64,000 nt of DNA from Paenibacillus xylanilyticus (GCF_009664365.1 NZ_CP044310.1:4653001-4717000), one strand, 5' to 3'. Shown: positions 18,923 to 28,637, counted from the first letter of the stretch. The notes: generated by a model from the letters alone, not told the origin. Numbers and translations are program-made.

Positions 18923-19291
18923 TCAGAAACCAAGCCAATGTAAAACCGGTTTGAAGAACACCATACATCCGATGACTACAGCGAACACCGCCGCCAGCAA
19001 AACTGCGCCAGCCGCGGTGTCTTTCGCCGCTTTTGCAAGCGGATGAATATGCGGATGTGCCAGATCTACCGCTGCCTCTACAGCCGTATTCATTAATTCG
19101 GTTACCAGCACCAGAAAGATGGCTGTCAGCACAAACATCCAGTCTGTCCTCGAAATCCCGAAGATAAATCCTGCCGAACACATGATGACGGCTACTCCCG
19201 AATGAACCCTTACATTTCGCTGTGTCCGAAAACCGTATACGATTCCTTCTGCCGCATTGCGGAACACCAGACTCCAGGAGCGCCTTTTCAT
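18923..19291 (-). CDS. dgkA: Diacylglycerol/undecaprenol kinase
   Basis: 122-aa integral membrane protein with three hydrophobic segments (about 32-50, 54-72 and 95-115) and the family signature ELMNTAVEAAVDL. Gram-positive members phosphorylate undecaprenol rather than diacylglycerol, for cell-wall carrier recycling. The ATG shares one base with the ybeY stop (TAATG), so translation is coupled. Confidence 0.93.
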   Translation of the reverse strand: MKRRSWSLVFRNAAEGIVYGFRTQRNVRVHSGVAVIMCSAGFIFGISRTDWMFVLTAIFLVLVTELMNTAVEAAVDLAHPHIHPLAKAAKDTAAGAVLLAAVFAVVIGCMVFFKPVLHWLGF

Positions 19292-19788
19292 TATCGTGTC
19301 AACCCGGCCTGGGCGAGTACAGCTTCCTGTTTGCCCATCATTTCGGCTTCGCTTGCTTCGTCCTGATGATCATATCCGAGCAGGTGCAGGAACCCGTGCA
19401 CAAACAGGAAACCAAGCTCACGTTCAAATGAATGTCCGTATTCTTCACTTTGCAGGATCGTACGAGGAACGGAGATAATGATGTCACCGAGTACATCTGG
19501 CATCTCCTCCATCTCTTCATCCTCATCCAGTTCGTAGATGATGTCCAGTTCCTCATCCATGGTTTCATTCATGGCAAATGACAGCACATCTGTCGGACGA
19601 TCGATTCCGCGGTAATCGCGGTTCAGCTCGTGAATCTGAGCATCATCCACAAATGTGAGAGCAACCTCTCCATCGGCCACGCCTTCAGCTTCTCCTGCCA
19701 GGTTCAGCAATTGCTCCAGCATTGCAACCATCTGTTCTGTAATTTCTTTATCCTGTTGATCATTATTCCATGCCAGGTTAAGACTCAT
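19291..19788 (-). CDS. ybeY: Endoribonuclease YbeY
   Basis: 165 aa with the zinc-binding HGFLHLLGYDH near the C-terminus (three His) and the conserved NRDYRGIDRPTDVLSFAM. YbeY acts in 16S rRNA maturation and ribosome quality control. A short acidic insertion (DELDIIYELDEDEEMEEM, about 86-103) is richer in Glu/Asp than typical members. Operon with dgkA and pgpH. Confidence 0.96.
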   Translation of the reverse strand: MSLNLAWNNDQQDKEITEQMVAMLEQLLNLAGEAEGVADGEVALTFVDDAQIHELNRDYRGIDRPTDVLSFAMNETMDEELDIIYELDEDEEMEEMPDVLGDIIISVPRTILQSEEYGHSFERELGFLFVHGFLHLLGYDHQDEASEAEMMGKQEAVLAQAGLTR

Positions 19789-19822
19789 TCTTTCATAACT
19801 CCTGTCTGCTCATATTCGTAAG

Positions 19823-22081
19823 TCAACCTGCTTCAGGTGAGGTCGGCTTCGGTTTTTTGATCTCTTCCGGGTATTCAATCCGGGAGTGGAAGATTCCCAT
19901 TACCGTCTCTTTCAAGGTCTTTGCAACGATATCCAATTCACGCATGGTGAGATCACAATCGTTAAACTGATGATCATCGAGACGTCCCTTGATAATCTTC
20001 TCAATCATGGATTCCACTTGTTCCACAGTCGGTTTGCGCAGGGACCGCACTGCTGCTTCAACGCTGTCCGCTATCCCCACGATAGCCGATTCCTTGGATT
20101 GGGCTTTTGGACCTGGATAACGGAAATCTTCTTCTGTAAAGTCAGGCTCCACTCCCGCTTCCTCGGCTTGACGCAGCGCTTTGTGATAGAAGTAATGGAG
20201 GAAGGTTGTCCCGTGATGCTGCTCCGCGATATCCCGGATCGGTTTCGGGAGCTTATAATCCTTCTGCATCTCCACACCATCCCGTGCGTGCGCAACGATA
20301 ATTGATTTGCTCAATTTGGGATCGATGGAATCATGCGGGTTCTCCATATTGTTCTGATTTTCGATGAAATATATCGGTCTCTTGGTCTTGCCAATATCAT
20401 GGTAATACGAACCTACTCGGCAAAGCAGACCATTCGCTCCTATCGCCTCGGCCGCAGCTTCTGACAGATTTCCTACCATAACACTGTGATGATACGTGCC
20501 CGGTGTTTCCGTCAGCAGTTTGCGCAATAACGGGTGGTTCGGGTTGGACAGCTCCACCAGTTTCAGTGCGGATAGTATACCAAACGATGTTTCAAAAAAT
20601 GGCATAAGCCCAATGACGAGAATCGCTGTTAGTACACCACCTGCAAAAGCAAATCCAATGCCGTACAGCGTTGTTGTACGGTTCCAATCCCCCGTATCAA
20701 TCAGCGACAGTGTAAAGACGGCAATGGAACCAAACAGGCAGACCATGATGGCACCCTTCAAGATGGTGGATCGCTGGCTTGCCCGGTATGTCGCGAAGAT
20801 CGCAACAAAAGACACCAGTACCGCAAAGAAGCCAAGCTCAAAATCAAAAATCTGACCTTGATGCGTATTCAGGATGATGCTTGACAACATGCCAATGATG
20901 ATCGAGCAAACGAAAGCAAGCGATGTATCCAGCAATAAGGCAATTAACATCGCCCCCACTGCAACGGGCGCAAGAAAGCCGACATATGACTTGTCTGCTG
21001 TCTGGATGAATGCCGTTACATGCATCAGCACAATCGTAATAATGAAAATGAGTACAAGCATCAGCAGCTGTGCATTATTATATTTGAAATGCGTTCCGCT
21101 GAACTGCTGAATATACATCAGGATTGCTGCCGACAGCAGACAAGACAGCATGAGAAGACCCAACTGCGGCCAGTAGTTTACTTCATTTTTCAACAAATCA
21201 TTTTCATCAAGAAGCGCGTACATTTCGGGGGTTATCATTTCGCCCTTGGCAACCAGTGTATCACCTTGCTTGATATAGACTGTCTGTGTATTTTCACGAG
21301 CCTGTACCTTGGCTTCCTTGGTCCCCTCTTCATCATAGAAACGGTTGGACGTTACTACAAGGCGGGCGAGCTCCTGAACAACCTCACGCTGCGTACGCTT
21401 GCTAAGGGAACTTACACTTACCATTTCGGCAACTTTTGCCCTTGCAGTCGTAGCATCACTGATCTGATCCGTCATCAATCTGGACACGATATCCCGTCCA
21501 ACGGACTTCATCTCCTGGATATCCTCCGAGGTCAAGCGAGATATCTTGATATAGGTTTCTTCCGGAATTCGGTAGCTTTGCTCCTGCACTACGTTTCTGA
21601 TCTCTTCCAAAAGAGTTTCGGAATATGTACCCGCTTTCCGATTGTTATTGATAAAGTTGGACACAAAATCCTTTTGCCGCTGCGGAATCTCATCACGATA
21701 GATATCAATCTTGTCCTGACTGGAAATCTGGTCATCCTGATTCAGACGGTCAATTCGATCCAGCAGGGTGGTCATCAAATTTTCGTTTCGCAGCTGCACA
21801 ATTTGATAGATCGGCTGTACACGCTCAGCAGCTTCTTCCTGAGCTTTCAGCGTTGCCTTCGTGTTTGGAATCTGCATGGGCGCAGCAATATCCACTTCGC
21901 TTCGTGTGCCTTCCTGAATGTCGTACCGCTCGGGAAGCAGCTTGGAGGCCAGACTGAAGTAGAAGAGAATCACCAGAAACAAAAACAGAAGATAGCGTGC
22001 CCACACGCTATACTTCCATCCTGTGGTTCTATTCTGAAAAGATTTGCCTTTTGACAGTTCCTTCGAGGTCACTTTAGACAA
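19823..22081 (-). CDS. pgpH: Membrane HD hydrolase PgpH (c-di-AMP phosphodiesterase family)
   Basis: 752 aa. An N-terminal membrane helix (about 29-47) is followed by an extracellular 7TMR-HDED domain (about 50-290), seven membrane segments (about 300-510) and a cytosolic HD domain with HHSVMVGNL and YYHDIGK. The family hydrolyses c-di-AMP to pApA; PgpH of Listeria is the reference. It lies between phoH and ybeY. Confidence 0.94.
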   Translation of the reverse strand: MSKVTSKELSKGKSFQNRTTGWKYSVWARYLLFLFLVILFYFSLASKLLPERYDIQEGTRSEVDIAAPMQIPNTKATLKAQEEAAERVQPIYQIVQLRNENLMTTLLDRIDRLNQDDQISSQDKIDIYRDEIPQRQKDFVSNFINNNRKAGTYSETLLEEIRNVVQEQSYRIPEETYIKISRLTSEDIQEMKSVGRDIVSRLMTDQISDATTARAKVAEMVSVSSLSKRTQREVVQELARLVVTSNRFYDEEGTKEAKVQARENTQTVYIKQGDTLVAKGEMITPEMYALLDENDLLKNEVNYWPQLGLLMLSCLLSAAILMYIQQFSGTHFKYNNAQLLMLVLIFIITIVLMHVTAFIQTADKSYVGFLAPVAVGAMLIALLLDTSLAFVCSIIIGMLSSIILNTHQGQIFDFELGFFAVLVSFVAIFATYRASQRSTILKGAIMVCLFGSIAVFTLSLIDTGDWNRTTTLYGIGFAFAGGVLTAILVIGLMPFFETSFGILSALKLVELSNPNHPLLRKLLTETPGTYHHSVMVGNLSEAAAEAIGANGLLCRVGSYYHDIGKTKRPIYFIENQNNMENPHDSIDPKLSKSIIVAHARDGVEMQKDYKLPKPIRDIAEQHHGTTFLHYFYHKALRQAEEAGVEPDFTEEDFRYPGPKAQSKESAIVGIADSVEAAVRSLRKPTVEQVESMIEKIIKGRLDDHQFNDCDLTMRELDIVAKTLKETVMGIFHSRIEYPEEIKKPKPTSPEAG

Positions 22082-22087
22082 TCCCTT

Positions 22088-23059
22088 CTATTCTTGATTT
22101 TCTGCGGCGTGGTTGTATGCAACGATAATTTTTTGGACGAGGGAATGCCGTACAACATCTTGCTCGGCAAAATAGACAAATCCAATTTCTTCAACTTCAC
22201 TGAGTATCGTTTTTGCTTCCACCAGTCCAGACTTTTTGCCGCGAGGTAAATCAATTTGCGTTACGTCTCCGGTAATGACCATTTTGGAGCCAAAACCAAG
22301 ACGGGTCAAAAACATCTTCATTTGTTCAGGCGTCGTATTCTGAGCTTCGTCCAAAATGATGAACGAGTCATCGAGTGTACGCCCCCTCATATATGCCAGT
22401 GGAGCAATTTCGATCAAACCGCGCTCCAGTGCCTTGGCCGTTTGCTCTTGTCCCATTACGTCATACAAGGCGTCATACAATGGCCGTAGATAAGGGTCAA
22501 CCTTTTCCTGCAGGTCTCCAGGCAAAAAGCCCAGGCTCTCGCCCGCTTCGACAGCAGGCCGGGTAAGCACGATACGCTTGACGCTGCCTTCCTTGAGAGC
22601 TGCAACCGCCAGGACAACGGCCAGATAGGTTTTACCCGTACCGGCTGGACCAATGCCGAATACAACATCACGTTTCTTAATTGTCGTTACATAGTGCTTC
22701 TGTCCAATGGTTTTAACACGAATCGGTTTGCCCCGGTAAGTCGTCGTAATTTCTCCCTTGAACAGATCAAGCAGCTGGTCTGCACGCAGATCCTTGGCCA
22801 GTTCAATAGCATAGCTGACGTCTCGTTCGGTTAGCACATACCCGTTTCGTACCAATTGCAGTAACACATCGAATAATTGTTCAAGCGATTCCACATTCTT
22901 TGTATTGCCGTGAATCACAATCTCCGCTTCGCGTGAAGCGATCTGGGCGGGAATCTCGGATTCAATCAGTTTCAGAAAAATATCTTGGGGTCCAAAAAGA
23001 GATTGACCCTCTCCCGCACTCTGGAGGGAGATTCGTATGCTGCGTGTTTGTTCTGACAA
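22088..23059 (-). CDS. phoH: PhoH-like ATPase
   Basis: 323 aa. Walker A is GPAGTGKTYLAV and Walker B includes FIILDEAQN; ITGDVTQIDLPRGKKSGL is the PhoH signature. An N-terminal region of about 100 residues (KH-like) precedes the P-loop domain. It is a predicted RNA-associated ATPase/helicase, often linked to ybeY as here. 6-bp gaps separate it from pgpH and yqfD. Confidence 0.93.
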   Translation of the reverse strand: MSEQTRSIRISLQSAGEGQSLFGPQDIFLKLIESEIPAQIASREAEIVIHGNTKNVESLEQLFDVLLQLVRNGYVLTERDVSYAIELAKDLRADQLLDLFKGEITTTYRGKPIRVKTIGQKHYVTTIKKRDVVFGIGPAGTGKTYLAVVLAVAALKEGSVKRIVLTRPAVEAGESLGFLPGDLQEKVDPYLRPLYDALYDVMGQEQTAKALERGLIEIAPLAYMRGRTLDDSFIILDEAQNTTPEQMKMFLTRLGFGSKMVITGDVTQIDLPRGKKSGLVEAKTILSEVEEIGFVYFAEQDVVRHSLVQKIIVAYNHAAENQE

Positions 23060-23065
23060 ATAGCC

Positions 23066-24259
23066 TCATTCTCCTTGACTATGGACTAACGGAAGTTCTT
23101 CCGCAATGCTTTCTTCCACTTCAAATAATACTTTCATATAAACTTTACCATTCTCTTTCTTCTCATGCAAAATTTTTTCACTTAAAATTTTCGTTCCTTT
23201 GCCATTTTTGGCGATAATATCGTTTCTGGCTCCCTCCAGCCCTTTCGTTCTGGCCCACTCCACCGTCTTTTGTTCCTCCTGCTGAGTGGTCTCCATATCG
23301 GTCTCCGTCAGCCATCCCATCGGAAGCGTGAAGGATCGCCACGTCAGCGGCTTATGATCACTCGCCGTATTGAAGGAACTGAAAGGCGTCTTTCCATATC
23401 CCCAGAGCTGAACAGCCCAATCCCCAAGCACAACATAAAAACGTTCCTTACTCTCTCCTGTCATGGTGTTATACTTCTGCACAAGAGGTACTTCCACCTC
23501 ATATTCACGCCATACGAGTCCACGAACCTCACCTTTGGCCACAACATTCTCTGTATTCTCTTCATCACCCAAAATACCCGATATTAATACCTGACCTTTC
23601 TTAACACGTGTATCCTTCTGTACGACAGGACGCCCCTGTTCCGCATATATCTGAGTCACGACTGCATCCGATTTGCTCACCAAGTGCCTTGGATTCAGCA
23701 GCGGTTCACGCTGAGGCTGTGCAGATTCTACAACCTGAATGGTAATGGTTGTCCCCTCTTTGCTCACACCAATCCAGGTTACGTCGGGAAGTGCCAAAGC
23801 CAGCTGTCTGGAAAGCTTGTCCTGACTCTGGAGTCTGAACCCCCACTGGAAAGGATATATCCCTTCTTTTTTGGCTGCAGCAAGCACCACATCAGTCGGG
23901 ATTTTCACATTCCCCTTCACCTCAACATTCCAGACCATCGAAGATAATGCAAACATGGCAATCACGAAAAGCACCATGCCCCCAAGGAAGAACTTCCTTT
24001 TCATTAATCTGGCCATAAAAAAAGGAATCCCGCTGCGGTGCGTCACCTTCACCCTGCAGCCTGTCCGCTTCAACAAAGGACGCAGCCTAAAAAAATGCGG
24101 CAGCAGAATATTCATCTCTGCCTTGCGTCCATCATGGGCACGCAGGTTCCACACTTCCAGTCCCTGCTCTGCCACCATGTTGATCAGCGCTTCGATGTCT
24201 CCCCCAGTGACCGTTATTCGGACTGCACCTCGCAGTTTGTACAGACTGGGCTGTTTCAT
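23066..24259 (-). CDS. yqfD: Sporulation protein YqfD
   Basis: 397 aa. One membrane segment near residues 91-108 follows a cytosolic N-terminal domain; the rest is an extracytoplasmic region with POTRA-like KIPTDVVLAAAKKEGIYPFQWG. YqfD is a mother-cell sporulation protein of the YqfD/SpoIV family, controlled by sigma-E in B. subtilis. Its ATG overlaps the yqfC stop by 4 bp. Confidence 0.9.
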   Translation of the reverse strand: MKQPSLYKLRGAVRITVTGGDIEALINMVAEQGLEVWNLRAHDGRKAEMNILLPHFFRLRPLLKRTGCRVKVTHRSGIPFFMARLMKRKFFLGGMVLFVIAMFALSSMVWNVEVKGNVKIPTDVVLAAAKKEGIYPFQWGFRLQSQDKLSRQLALALPDVTWIGVSKEGTTITIQVVESAQPQREPLLNPRHLVSKSDAVVTQIYAEQGRPVVQKDTRVKKGQVLISGILGDEENTENVVAKGEVRGLVWREYEVEVPLVQKYNTMTGESKERFYVVLGDWAVQLWGYGKTPFSSFNTASDHKPLTWRSFTLPMGWLTETDMETTQQEEQKTVEWARTKGLEGARNDIIAKNGKGTKILSEKILHEKKENGKVYMKVLFEVEESIAEELPLVHSQGE

Positions 24260-24549
24260 CCGTTTCCCTCCGCTCCATTCATATGTATATCCAGAATTGT
24301 TCCTTCCACCGCCACTTCATCCGGCAAAATATTACGAATCATCAGATCAACGCCTTTAATCTCGAGCTGACCCTGGGTCAAAGCCAGAACAATGCGATTC
24401 GGCGTAAAATGGATCACACCGCGATGATTTTCGATATATAATTGCTTGCTGCCGATCAGGGTTAACCGTGGCATATCATAAAGCACGTCCTGCGGCAAAT
24501 CCAGCACCTCACTGGTCCATCTGCGCAGCTTGCGGCTGATCCGGGTCAT
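24256..24549 (-). CDS. yqfC: Sporulation protein YqfC
   Basis: 97-aa YabP/YqfC family protein: LYDMPRLTLIGSKQLYIENHRG and the later GQLEIKG are typical. It is cotranscribed with yqfD. Mother-cell specific by analogy with B. subtilis; a sigma-E-like promoter lies just upstream. Confidence 0.9.
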   Translation of the reverse strand: MTRISRKLRRWTSEVLDLPQDVLYDMPRLTLIGSKQLYIENHRGVIHFTPNRIVLALTQGQLEIKGVDLMIRNILPDEVAVEGTILDIHMNGAEGNG

Positions 24550-24579
24550 ACGAAGGTCTTCCCCCTTCCTCTACAGTTC

Positions 24580-24608
24580 AACTTATGCGAAGAAACATGA
24601 TTTTATGA
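24580..24608 (-). promoter_or_regulatory. Sigma-E-like promoter of yqfC-yqfD
   Basis: -10 CATAAGTT (24587-24580, preceded by G) matches GCATANNNT, and TCATAA (24608-24603) is a fair -35 with a 15-bp spacer. In B. subtilis these genes are sigma-E controlled, so the position makes sense. Confidence 0.5.
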
Positions 24609-24658
24609 AAACTACAGCTTCTGTTAGATCATTAATTCTTTAAAAAGGAGAACAACAC

Positions 24659-24702
24659 AAAAAAGCCGTCTCTGGACATATTGCTCACCAGAGACGACTC
24701 TT
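24659..24702 (-). terminator. Terminator before yqfC
   Basis: AGTCGTCTCTGG (24699-24688) and CCAGAGACGGCT (24675-24664) on the minus strand, then TTTTTTG. It closes the nfeD-floA transcript. Confidence 0.85.
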
Positions 24703-24726
24703 TATTTTTATGATAGGGATTGCATC

Positions 24727-25320
24727 CTACAACTTACCTCTAGTTCCAAAAGGCTGTTTGGAACGCGGAGCCCCCAGAACTTCTGCCCATAAAACACCGG
24801 TACGGATTTCTTCTGGACGAAGTCGGGATGTTCCGGTTTCACCCGATGCACTCTCATCCCAACTCGTGTTAGATACAGTCGGTGTGTCCGCAGAAGAGAT
24901 CCGATTCAACCTCTCCTGAATCAGACGCTGCTGCTGCTCCATTTCTTTCATTTGCTGTTCCAGGGAACTTTCCATCCCCATTGAGCTTTGACTTCCAAAA
25001 TCGTCCTCTCGACGAGCTGATGCCGCAGGCTCCGAATACGGCTGATCATATCGATCATCGTATGAATCGTCCTCATACCGGTCATCGTCATACGACTCAT
25101 CGTAACGGGTATCACCAGCAGATTGCTGGGTAGCTGATTGTGACGGGGATCGCTCCCTGCGATCCTGCTCGCCGCTTCCCCCGAACGTAGGCATCCCGTT
25201 TCCCGGACGTTTTTTGTTCGGGTCGGCTGATTTGGCAGCTTTTCCTAGAAAGGAGAAGAGTGCGAAACCAATAACCGCCACAATGTACAGATTATCAAAT
25301 ATCCATTCAAATAGGCCCAT
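24727..25320 (-). CDS. Membrane-anchored acidic hypothetical protein
   Basis: About 197 aa with one membrane helix near the N-terminus (FDNLYIVAVIGFALFSFLG), then a long disordered part: an Asp/Tyr/Arg-rich tract (residues about 75-90, DESYDDDRYEDDSYDDRYD) and a short coiled-coil with LEQQMKEMEQQQRLIQERLNR. I do not recognise the family. It is 13 bp after floA on the same strand, so it may belong to the flotillin stress operon. Start ATG 25320 versus GTG 25326 is not certain. Confidence 0.7.
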   Translation of the reverse strand: MGLFEWIFDNLYIVAVIGFALFSFLGKAAKSADPNKKRPGNGMPTFGGSGEQDRRERSPSQSATQQSAGDTRYDESYDDDRYEDDSYDDRYDQPYSEPAASARREDDFGSQSSMGMESSLEQQMKEMEQQQRLIQERLNRISSADTPTVSNTSWDESASGETGTSRLRPEEIRTGVLWAEVLGAPRSKQPFGTRGKL

Positions 25321-25333
25321 ATGCACTCACCGC

Positions 25334-26341
25334 CTATCTTCCGTTTTTGGAGTCACCCTGATCGTTGTTTGAATTGTCACCAGGTTTTCCCAATGTGTTG
25401 CGCATTTGAGTGTCAGCCTCAATATTTTTCAGGTTCATGTAGTCCATAACCCCGATTTTACCGCTACGAAGCGCTTCGGACATCGCCAAAGGCACTTGGG
25501 ATTCGGATTCAACCACCCGGGCTCTCATTTCAACTACGCGCGCTTTCATCTCTTGCTCTTGGGCTACGGCCATTGCACGACGTTCTTCCGCTTTTGCCTG
25601 AGCGATTCGTTTGTCGGCTTCTGCCTGTTCAGTTTGCAAGAAGGCACCAATGTTTTTACCTACATCCACATCCGCGATATCAATGGACAGAATTTCAAAA
25701 GCTGTACCTGCATCTAGACCCTTGGACAATACGGTACGGGAGATCAGATCCGGATTTTCCAGGACGTCTTTGTGAGAATTGGAGGAACCGTTCGTACTTA
25801 CGATACCCTCACCAACACGGGCGATAATCGTTTCTTCACCAGCACCACCCACGAGGCGATCAATGTTCGCACGAACTGTAACCCGTGCTCTAACTTTAAC
25901 TTCAATACCATCTTTTGCTACCGCAGATACAATTGGCGTTTCAATAACACGCGGGTTAACACTCATCTGTACGGCTTGCAATACATCACGACCAGCAAGG
26001 TCGATTGCTGCAGCACGTTCGAATTCGAGCGGAATGTTGGCACGCTGTGCGGCGATCAAAGCGTTGACTACACGGTCTACATTACCACCGGCAAGGAAGT
26101 GACTCTCCAGCTGGTTAATGGTTAATCCAAGTCCTGCCTTGGTTGCTTTGATCAAAGGATTGACGATACGACTTGGCGTTACACGTCTCAATCTCATGGC
26201 TACCAGCGTAATAATTCCGATACGTACACCGGATGCAATGGCCGAGATCCAGAGCATGACCGGGAAAAAGCTGAAGAATACGCTCAATACGATAATGGCT
26301 ACTACCGCAACGAGCAAAACCGTAATCAAGGTTGGTTCCAT
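25334..26341 (-). CDS. floA: Flotillin-like protein FloA
   Basis: 335 aa from ATG 26341 (GGAGG 10 nt upstream). The N-terminal membrane segment (about 5-40) is followed by an SPFH-like domain and an Ala/Glu/Arg-rich coiled-coil (EQAEADKRIAQAKAEERRAMAVAQEQEMKAR). FloA organises membrane microdomains with NfeD. It lies 162 bp downstream of nfeD, and both are probably under the sigma-W promoter upstream of nfeD. Confidence 0.94.
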   Translation of the reverse strand: MEPTLITVLLVAVVAIIVLSVFFSFFPVMLWISAIASGVRIGIITLVAMRLRRVTPSRIVNPLIKATKAGLGLTINQLESHFLAGGNVDRVVNALIAAQRANIPLEFERAAAIDLAGRDVLQAVQMSVNPRVIETPIVSAVAKDGIEVKVRARVTVRANIDRLVGGAGEETIIARVGEGIVSTNGSSNSHKDVLENPDLISRTVLSKGLDAGTAFEILSIDIADVDVGKNIGAFLQTEQAEADKRIAQAKAEERRAMAVAQEQEMKARVVEMRARVVESESQVPLAMSEALRSGKIGVMDYMNLKNIEADTQMRNTLGKPGDNSNNDQGDSKNGR

Positions 26342-26503
26342 AGTCAAAATTCCTCCATTTGCGCTATAATTTTGTAAAAATACATTTTAACAGACCTAGC
26401 AACATTATGCTGCATATTTTGAATCAGACCACTCGGCAGGCAGCACTGCCGTAATGGTTATGTACTTTGCCGAAGCTCGAAGAAGCTCCGGCAACACAGC
26501 GGC

Positions 26504-27865
26504 TTACACCGGCAAGGCTTGTTGAACTACAATCCGGGTACCTTCCGCCTTAACCACAATAATCGGTGTGTCAATAGGAATAAAATCTCCGTCCGTCACA
26601 ACGTCAATCCGCTCACCATCAAACATCGCAGTTCCGGATGGGCGAAGAGGCGTCAGGCTAATGCCTTGCAGCCCTATAAGCTCCTTGCGTTCTGTAGCCG
26701 AAGAATATCCACGATCAGAAGACAAGCTGTCGCTCAGAATGAATCGATTCCATATTCCCCTGTCCTTAAAGAGAATCACCACGATAGCTATGACTACCAG
26801 CGCTGCCCCGAAGGCTATACCCAGCGAAACAAAAGCATCACTTGTATCGTAAGCAGCACGCACAACACCGGCAACAAGTGCAATGGATCCTAATATGCCC
26901 AGGATACCAAAGCTTGGAATGAACATCTCCAAAATCATCATGATGAGTCCAACCGTAAACAGCACCCATGTCTCTGCTCCTGCAAATCCAGCAATGTAGT
27001 TCCCTGAGAAATAAAGGACAAAACACACGATCCCTACAATACCAGGCACTCCGAATCCAGGCACAATCAGTTCAATGATTACACCTGCAATTCCCAGGAA
27101 CAAAAGTATAGTCATCACCACAGGATTCGTCAGAAAAGAAGATATATTTTCTGCTGCAGTTCTCTCCACAGTAAATACATCGTCCTGACCATAACCCAGC
27201 CATGCTGCTGCCTCTTCCGGGGTTGAGCTGATGTGGTCCGCATATCCCACTTTCAGCGCCTCCTCGGCTGATAAGGCAATAATTTCTCCCTTTTGCTTCG
27301 TTTTGTTAATCTCCGGCATTTCCACAACCATGTTGACATCTGTCATTCCGGCTGCAATATTGCCATCACGGCCGCCTTGTTCCGCTGCTCCCTGCATTTT
27401 GCTCTTCCAGAATGCAACCAGCTTCGGATCATCGACATGCTTACCCGTACTGTCCACCATCGCTGCCGCACCAATCATGCTGCCTGGCGACATTACGATC
27501 TTATCTGCATTCAAGGCCAGAAAACTTCCAGCCGAAGCAGCATCTCCGCGGACAAAAGCAACGGTCTGAACAGGGCTTTCCTTAATCAGGGTACCCAGCT
27601 CTTCCGCCGTATCGACCCGTCCTCCCGGTGTATTGATATCGAGAACAATCAGGCCAGCATTCATTGATTCAGCTTCCTTGAAGCCGCGCTCCATAAACTT
27701 GCCTAACCCCTGCTCGATTGGTTTATCAACCGGAATAATATATACGGCGCCGCTCTTTTCAGCTGCATGTGCAGACGGCAATCCAACCCACAGAGGAAGC
27801 AGCAGCGTCAGCAGCATCATGAGCAACAATGGCCCCGCAAGCCTCTTCCGGCGCTTTCCCTTCAC
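26504..27865 (-). CDS. nfeD: NfeD-type membrane serine protease (YqeZ-like)
   Basis: 453 aa, GTG start after GGGGGG. A signal peptide (LLLMMLLTLLLPLWVGLPSAHA) precedes a ClpP-like domain with nucleophile Ser in GDAASAGSF and a lysine further on; four or five membrane segments and a C-terminal OB-fold NfeD domain follow. The family cleaves stomatin/flotillin partners; its partner here is floA. Confidence 0.93.
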   Translation of the reverse strand: MKGKRRKRLAGPLLLMMLLTLLLPLWVGLPSAHAAEKSGAVYIIPVDKPIEQGLGKFMERGFKEAESMNAGLIVLDINTPGGRVDTAEELGTLIKESPVQTVAFVRGDAASAGSFLALNADKIVMSPGSMIGAAAMVDSTGKHVDDPKLVAFWKSKMQGAAEQGGRDGNIAAGMTDVNMVVEMPEINKTKQKGEIIALSAEEALKVGYADHISSTPEEAAAWLGYGQDDVFTVERTAAENISSFLTNPVVMTILLFLGIAGVIIELIVPGFGVPGIVGIVCFVLYFSGNYIAGFAGAETWVLFTVGLIMMILEMFIPSFGILGILGSIALVAGVVRAAYDTSDAFVSLGIAFGAALVVIAIVVILFKDRGIWNRFILSDSLSSDRGYSSATERKELIGLQGISLTPLRPSGTAMFDGERIDVVTDGDFIPIDTPIIVVKAEGTRIVVQQALPV

Positions 27866-27917
27866 AATAATCCCCCCTTTTCCATTATTGTTATACTGTC
27901 CAGCTTATGGTATTTAT

Positions 27918-27943
27918 TACGTACAATGCAACATTTCGTTTCA
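27918..27943 (-). promoter_or_regulatory. Sigma-W promoter of nfeD-floA
   Basis: Exact sigma-W consensus: TGAAAC (27943-27938), 16-bp spacer, CGTA (27921-27918). B. subtilis yqeZ-yqfA uses sigma-W too. It lies 53 bp ahead of the GTG start. Confidence 0.85.
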
Positions 27944-27953
27944 AAATCTTAAA

Positions 27954-27982
27954 ATTATATTTGAAAGCCAGAGGAATTGCAA
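27954..27982 (-). promoter_or_regulatory. Sigma-A promoter upstream of nfeD
   Basis: TTGCAA (27982-27977), 17-bp spacer, TATAAT (27959-27954), a second promoter just upstream of the sigma-W one. The 313-bp gap 27866-28178 thus holds two nfeD promoters and the yqeY terminator. Confidence 0.7.
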
Positions 27983-28134
27983 GAAATTAAATCTAATTTT
28001 ATGTATAAGAACCATTTTAAAGTAATTTTTTGTCTGTTTTGAAAATTGTATTGTTTCTTTGTCCTGTACATCGAATTCTCTCCCATGCTAAATCCAAGGA
28101 AGTCTGAAGTGTAAATTCAGCAACATGCAAACAG

Positions 28135-28168
28135 GAAAAAACACCCCCTGACAAGTCAGGAGGTGTTC
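28135..28168 (-). terminator. Terminator after yqeY
   Basis: ACACCTCCTGAC and GTCAGGGGGTGT around a 2-nt core, then TTTTTT on the minus strand. Confidence 0.85.
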
Positions 28169-28178
28169 ATTGATTGCT

Positions 28179-28622
28179 TTATTGCAGAAATTGTTGAACT
28201 GCTTGATTAACCAGTTTGCCGTCCGCTTTGCCTTTAACTTTCGGCATAAGGGCCGCCATGACTTTCCCCATCTCGGCTTTCGAAGAAGCACCGGTTTCCT
28301 GGATGGTCTGCTGTACAATAACTTTAATTTCTTCTTCGGTAAGCTGTGCGGGAAGGTACTGACCAATTATATCAATTTCCGCTTTTGCATTTGCCGCGAG
28401 TTCTTCACGGCCCGCTTTGTCAAATTCTTGGAGGGCATCTTTGCGCTGTTTGATTTCACGACTCAGGATATCAAGCACTTCGTTGTCATCCAAAGTTCTT
28501 TTCAAATCTATTTCAAGATTCTTGATCGTCGAACGAATCAACCGAATGGTGGAGAGCTTGAACTTGTCCTTGCTCTTCATCGCTTGCTTCATATCTTCGT
28601 TCAATCGTTCGCTAAGATTCAT
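28179..28622 (-). CDS. yqeY: GatB/YqeY domain protein
   Basis: 147 aa from ATG 28622 (GGAGG 10 nt upstream). Helical protein with LNEDMKQAMKSKDKFKLSTIRLI and the C-terminal MGKVMAALMPKVKGKADGK, both YqeY family marks. The same fold is the C-terminal tRNA-binding domain of GatB. The function is unsettled. It follows rpsU by 15 bp. Confidence 0.93.
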   Translation of the reverse strand: MNLSERLNEDMKQAMKSKDKFKLSTIRLIRSTIKNLEIDLKRTLDDNEVLDILSREIKQRKDALQEFDKAGREELAANAKAEIDIIGQYLPAQLTEEEIKVIVQQTIQETGASSKAEMGKVMAALMPKVKGKADGKLVNQAVQQFLQ

Positions 28623-28637
28623 GTTGTTCAAATCCTC

